From Callaeas wilsoni (taxonomy: Eukaryota; Chordata; Aves; Passeriformes; Callaeidae), in NCBI GenBank assembly GCA_013398955.1, contig VWPU01014024.1:1-64000 (forward strand): a stretch of 64,000 bases of DNA, read 5' to 3'. Every line of letters begins with the position of its first letter. The stretch's first letter is position 1. This document shows, piece after piece, positions 61,440-64,000 of the stretch. The position numbers and the translations under genes were made by a program. Under the pieces are notes generated by a model. It did not search any database. It saw only the letters and a list, made by a program, of their open reading frames with translations, and was not told the DNA's origin.

Positions 61440-64000
61440 ATGGGTTCGCTGGTGGCCAAGCTCCTTCTGCCCACCCTCAGCTCCTTGGTCTTCCTCCCCA
61501 CCATCAGCATCGCGGCCAAGCGGCGTTTCCACATGGAAGCCATGGTTTACTTCTTCACCATGTTCTTCGTGGCGGTAAGAAGTTCCCAATTTCCCCTCTC
61601 CCTGCATGTTTTATCCCCCCAAATGCCCACCGTACCACTGGGAAGCTGATTCACCCAACAGCAGCCAGCACAGGCCCTAAAATATCCCTTTTCAGTTATT
61701 TCCCACCATGTGTGGTGCTGAGCAGCTGATTCTCCAGTTTAGGATGTCCTGCAGTGTGGCCTTACAGAGATTTAGTGGTGTTTTATGACTGTGAGATTAG
61801 GGAGAAGGTCTGGGTGCAAAGAGCCTTGACTGATTTGCAATGCTTTGGAGCTGGCTTTTCTCTTTGTTTCACAGCTGCTAAGTGGCCACGCTGAATTTGG
61901 GCTTTAAATTGCCTCCAGAATCTCTTGCTCTGCCTCTGTCATTTTAGCCCAAAGCACATAGTAGTCGAATTATTGATTTTGCAATTGTCAGCTGGGGATG
62001 GGAGCAGTGCTGGAGACAGGGGAGTTTCTGCACTGGGAAAGGAGAGACTAAAACATGCTGCTGAGCCATTAAGAAAAATTATTATTAACCCTTTGTGAGT
62101 TGAAATGTGTGTTTTGCCATGCTCTGATTCCCTGGCCTTCCTTTGTGTGGAAATAACGAGTGGAGAGATGTCTGTACATATACAAAATATTCCTCTTCCT
62201 GCTCCCAGCAATGTGCTTTGTATTCCTGCTAAGTGACTCCATACAGACACCAGCTGAGCACCCAAAGCAGCATTCCCCCTGGAAAAAATCTCGTTTGACT
62301 ACATTTCAAGGATATGCTAAAGAATATGAAGAAAACAGCTCAGTAACCCAACTGATATTACCTTTCCCACTAATCCCCATCCATCTCAAGGCATCTCGTG
62401 AGGGCTGGCAAATTCCTTGTACTGAGAAACTGAGGCAGGGAGCAGATAAAGGATCTTTCCAGTGTGAAAAGCCCTTCCACAGCAGCAGGGCTCAGAATCA
62501 GGCAGGTCTCGTATTAAGGAACCACAGAACATCCCTGATCATTTGAGCTGATTAAAGCACGATGCAGGGGGAGAAATTCTGCCAGTTCTATAAAAACTAC
62601 AGGATCAGTTCATATAGAAACATCCCTGAGCCCCCTGCCCCAGCTCCCTAGGGAAGCCAGACATCTAGAGATTCATTTTGCACTGGGTCTGCATCTGCTC
62701 CACCTCCCCGAGAAGTCAATAGGAAAATTGGCACGTGTTTCGACGGGAGGTGGAACAGGTCCTCTCCAAAGAGGTTGAGGAGGCAAAATATCCCTGAGTG
62801 GGGAAGGGAAGGAAGGGAAAGGAGGGGAGGCAGCTGCCAGCGTGGTGGGGAGGGGGTAGGAAGGGCAGCAGCTGCTGCTGTTGCCTTTCTTGCAGCATCC
62901 CACTCCTCCTCCCGCAGGAGAGCCGAGCAGAGCAGTGAAAGCACATGGCCATGGCAGACAAGTGCCAGGAACACGCTCTGCCTTCCTCCCGTTCTTCCCC
63001 CCGGCTCCAGACTCCCCGAGCCCAACCTCAAGCAGGGAGAAGAATTACGGCCGTGGTGCAATCTTTTCTAGAAGCTGCAGCGAGCCAGAGGGCTCGCAGC
63101 AATTCCCATTATAAATAATATCAGCATCCCCACCGGGCCGTGACAGCGAGGAGCGTTCCAAGGGCGCCCTGCCAAGCGGAGAAGGGACTTCTTCAGGAAC
63201 AGCGGAGCTCGCTGGTGCTGCCACTGCAAAACCTGCAGGGCCGAGGGCTGGCAGGGAAAGGAGAGAGCCAGGCAAACACTGGGAGCATTCCTCTGATTGC
63301 GCTGGAAAATGTCTCTTGGCTTGGTCTGCGTTTATGTTGCATGACAATGGGGGTTTTTTGCAAATAACCTAATCAATGAGCTAATGGGCAGGAATCGGTG
63401 GTTTTTAAGGGAATGCACTAATGAGTGAATTCCCCAGTATTCAGAGTCTGGCCATATAAACCCTGTTTAGCCTGGACAGTGACCTGGCATCCATACACAT
63501 TTCATCAGGACACTCATTTTGAATTGTTTTACAAGAATCTTTCGCAATTAAAACCACAACCCCAGAGTCCTCCTTCTGCTGGAGAGGCTGTCCCCCAGCG
63601 CCCAGCTCAAAGCAGCTTGGTCATCAGATTGCAAATTCTGGCCAAGAGGCAAATTAAAGCCTGTCTTAGTTTGTACTAAGAGAGAAGAATGCTGATTCTT
63701 GGGCAATTTGCAGCTGGGAACGATGACATTATCACTCAAATATATTCATTACTGCATATCAGTGATCCTGGTGTAGCTGACACTGTTCTGGCCTGGCTGG
63801 CCATCCTCTCAGCAGCTACACTATTTCAAACGAGTTGACAAAAGCCTTTACCTTACCAGTGCTGGGTAAGAAACTGGTTTTCTAATACTTATTTTTTCTT
63901 TTTAAATAGTTTTACCATGTTTGTGACGGCCCTGGGTTATCAGTGCTGTGCTTCATGCGCTACGACATCCTGGAGTACTTCAGCATCTACGGAACAGCCC
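61440..64000 (+). CDS. MYMK: MYMK (myomaker), partial: exon 1 and start of exon 2
   Basis: CDS join(61440..61574, 63910..64000 and beyond). Exon 1 encodes 45 residues: MGSLVAKLLLPTLSSLVFLP, then TISIAAKRRFHMEAMVYFFT and MFFVA, almost the same as mammalian and avian myomaker. Exon 2 continues FYHVCDGPGLSVLCFMRYDI then LEYFSIYGTA and is cut at base 64000. Known role: seven-pass plasma-membrane protein required in myoblasts for fusion, acting with myomixer. Hydrophobic helices at residues ~4-24 and ~34-48 fit the first two membrane segments. The remaining ~145 residues, including the functionally important cytosolic tail, lie outside. The intron is phase 0, donor GCG|GTAAGA, acceptor TTTAAATAG. 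It is divergent from ADAMTSL2, as in human. Confidence 0.95.
61575..63909 (+). other. MYMK: MYMK intron 1
   Basis: 2335 bp with GT-AG ends. Contains a purine-rich patch (about 62800-62830, GGGAAGG-like) and no recognised coding sequence or clear CR1 copy. Several open frames around 62.7-63.1 kb lack recognisable domains. Confidence 0.85.

Noticed and set aside
62648..63114. Overlapping frames in MYMK intron 1
   Set aside because: Several registers open at once in GC-rich, purine-rich DNA. The conserved MYMK junction shows that this is intronic.

Overview
This window is vertebrate nuclear DNA, almost certainly from a bird and most likely a passerine. The evidence is split genes with GT-AG introns, CpG-island promoters, many truncated CR1 LINE 3' ends (the characteristic avian repeat) and protein sequences that are recognisable orthologues of human genes. 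No bacterial, plasmid or CRISPR signal is present. Most open frames are GC-rich shadows or intronic frames. Three real protein-coding genes can be supported, in the order known from human 9q34.2 but inverted: FAM163B (+), ADAMTSL2 (-), MYMK (+, cut by the window end). In human, DBH lies beyond FAM163B, so it would be expected just left of base 1.

Layout. 1-296 is a CpG-rich, probably untranslated first exon of FAM163B. 297-22053 is then its large first intron, with CR1 fragments, a probable solo LTR and several minisatellites. 22054-22169 and 22252-22830 are the two coding exons of FAM163B, separated by an 82-bp intron, with a 3' UTR to about 24.8 kb. ADAMTSL2 runs convergently from its CpG island at about 52.4-53.5 kb down to a poly(A) signal near 25.30 kb. 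I placed all 18 coding exons. Every splice junction is phase-consistent and the sum is 2898 nt, or 965 residues (human is 951). 53.5-61.4 kb is intergenic. Myomaker (MYMK) starts at 61440, and its second coding exon begins at 63910 and runs off the window.

Biology. ADAMTSL2 is a secreted, non-catalytic ADAMTS-like matrix glycoprotein that interacts with fibrillin and LTBP1 and modulates TGF-beta availability. MYMK is the seven-pass myoblast membrane protein needed for fusion; MyoD-type E-boxes lie just upstream of its start. FAM163B is a small single-pass neural protein of unknown function. The genes share a syntenic block but no pathway.

The most distinctive features are: expansion of an eight-residue EPPTSFLQ motif plus a polyproline tract in FAM163B, carried by tandem 24-bp DNA repeats; an out-of-frame upstream ATG overlapping the FAM163B start; several higher-order minisatellites, one in the ADAMTSL2 CpG island; and two single-N assembly joins that each lie between tandem duplicates. 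I did not find a convincing new multi-gene system. The findings are mainly repeat-driven protein evolution, candidate regulatory structures and assembly caveats.
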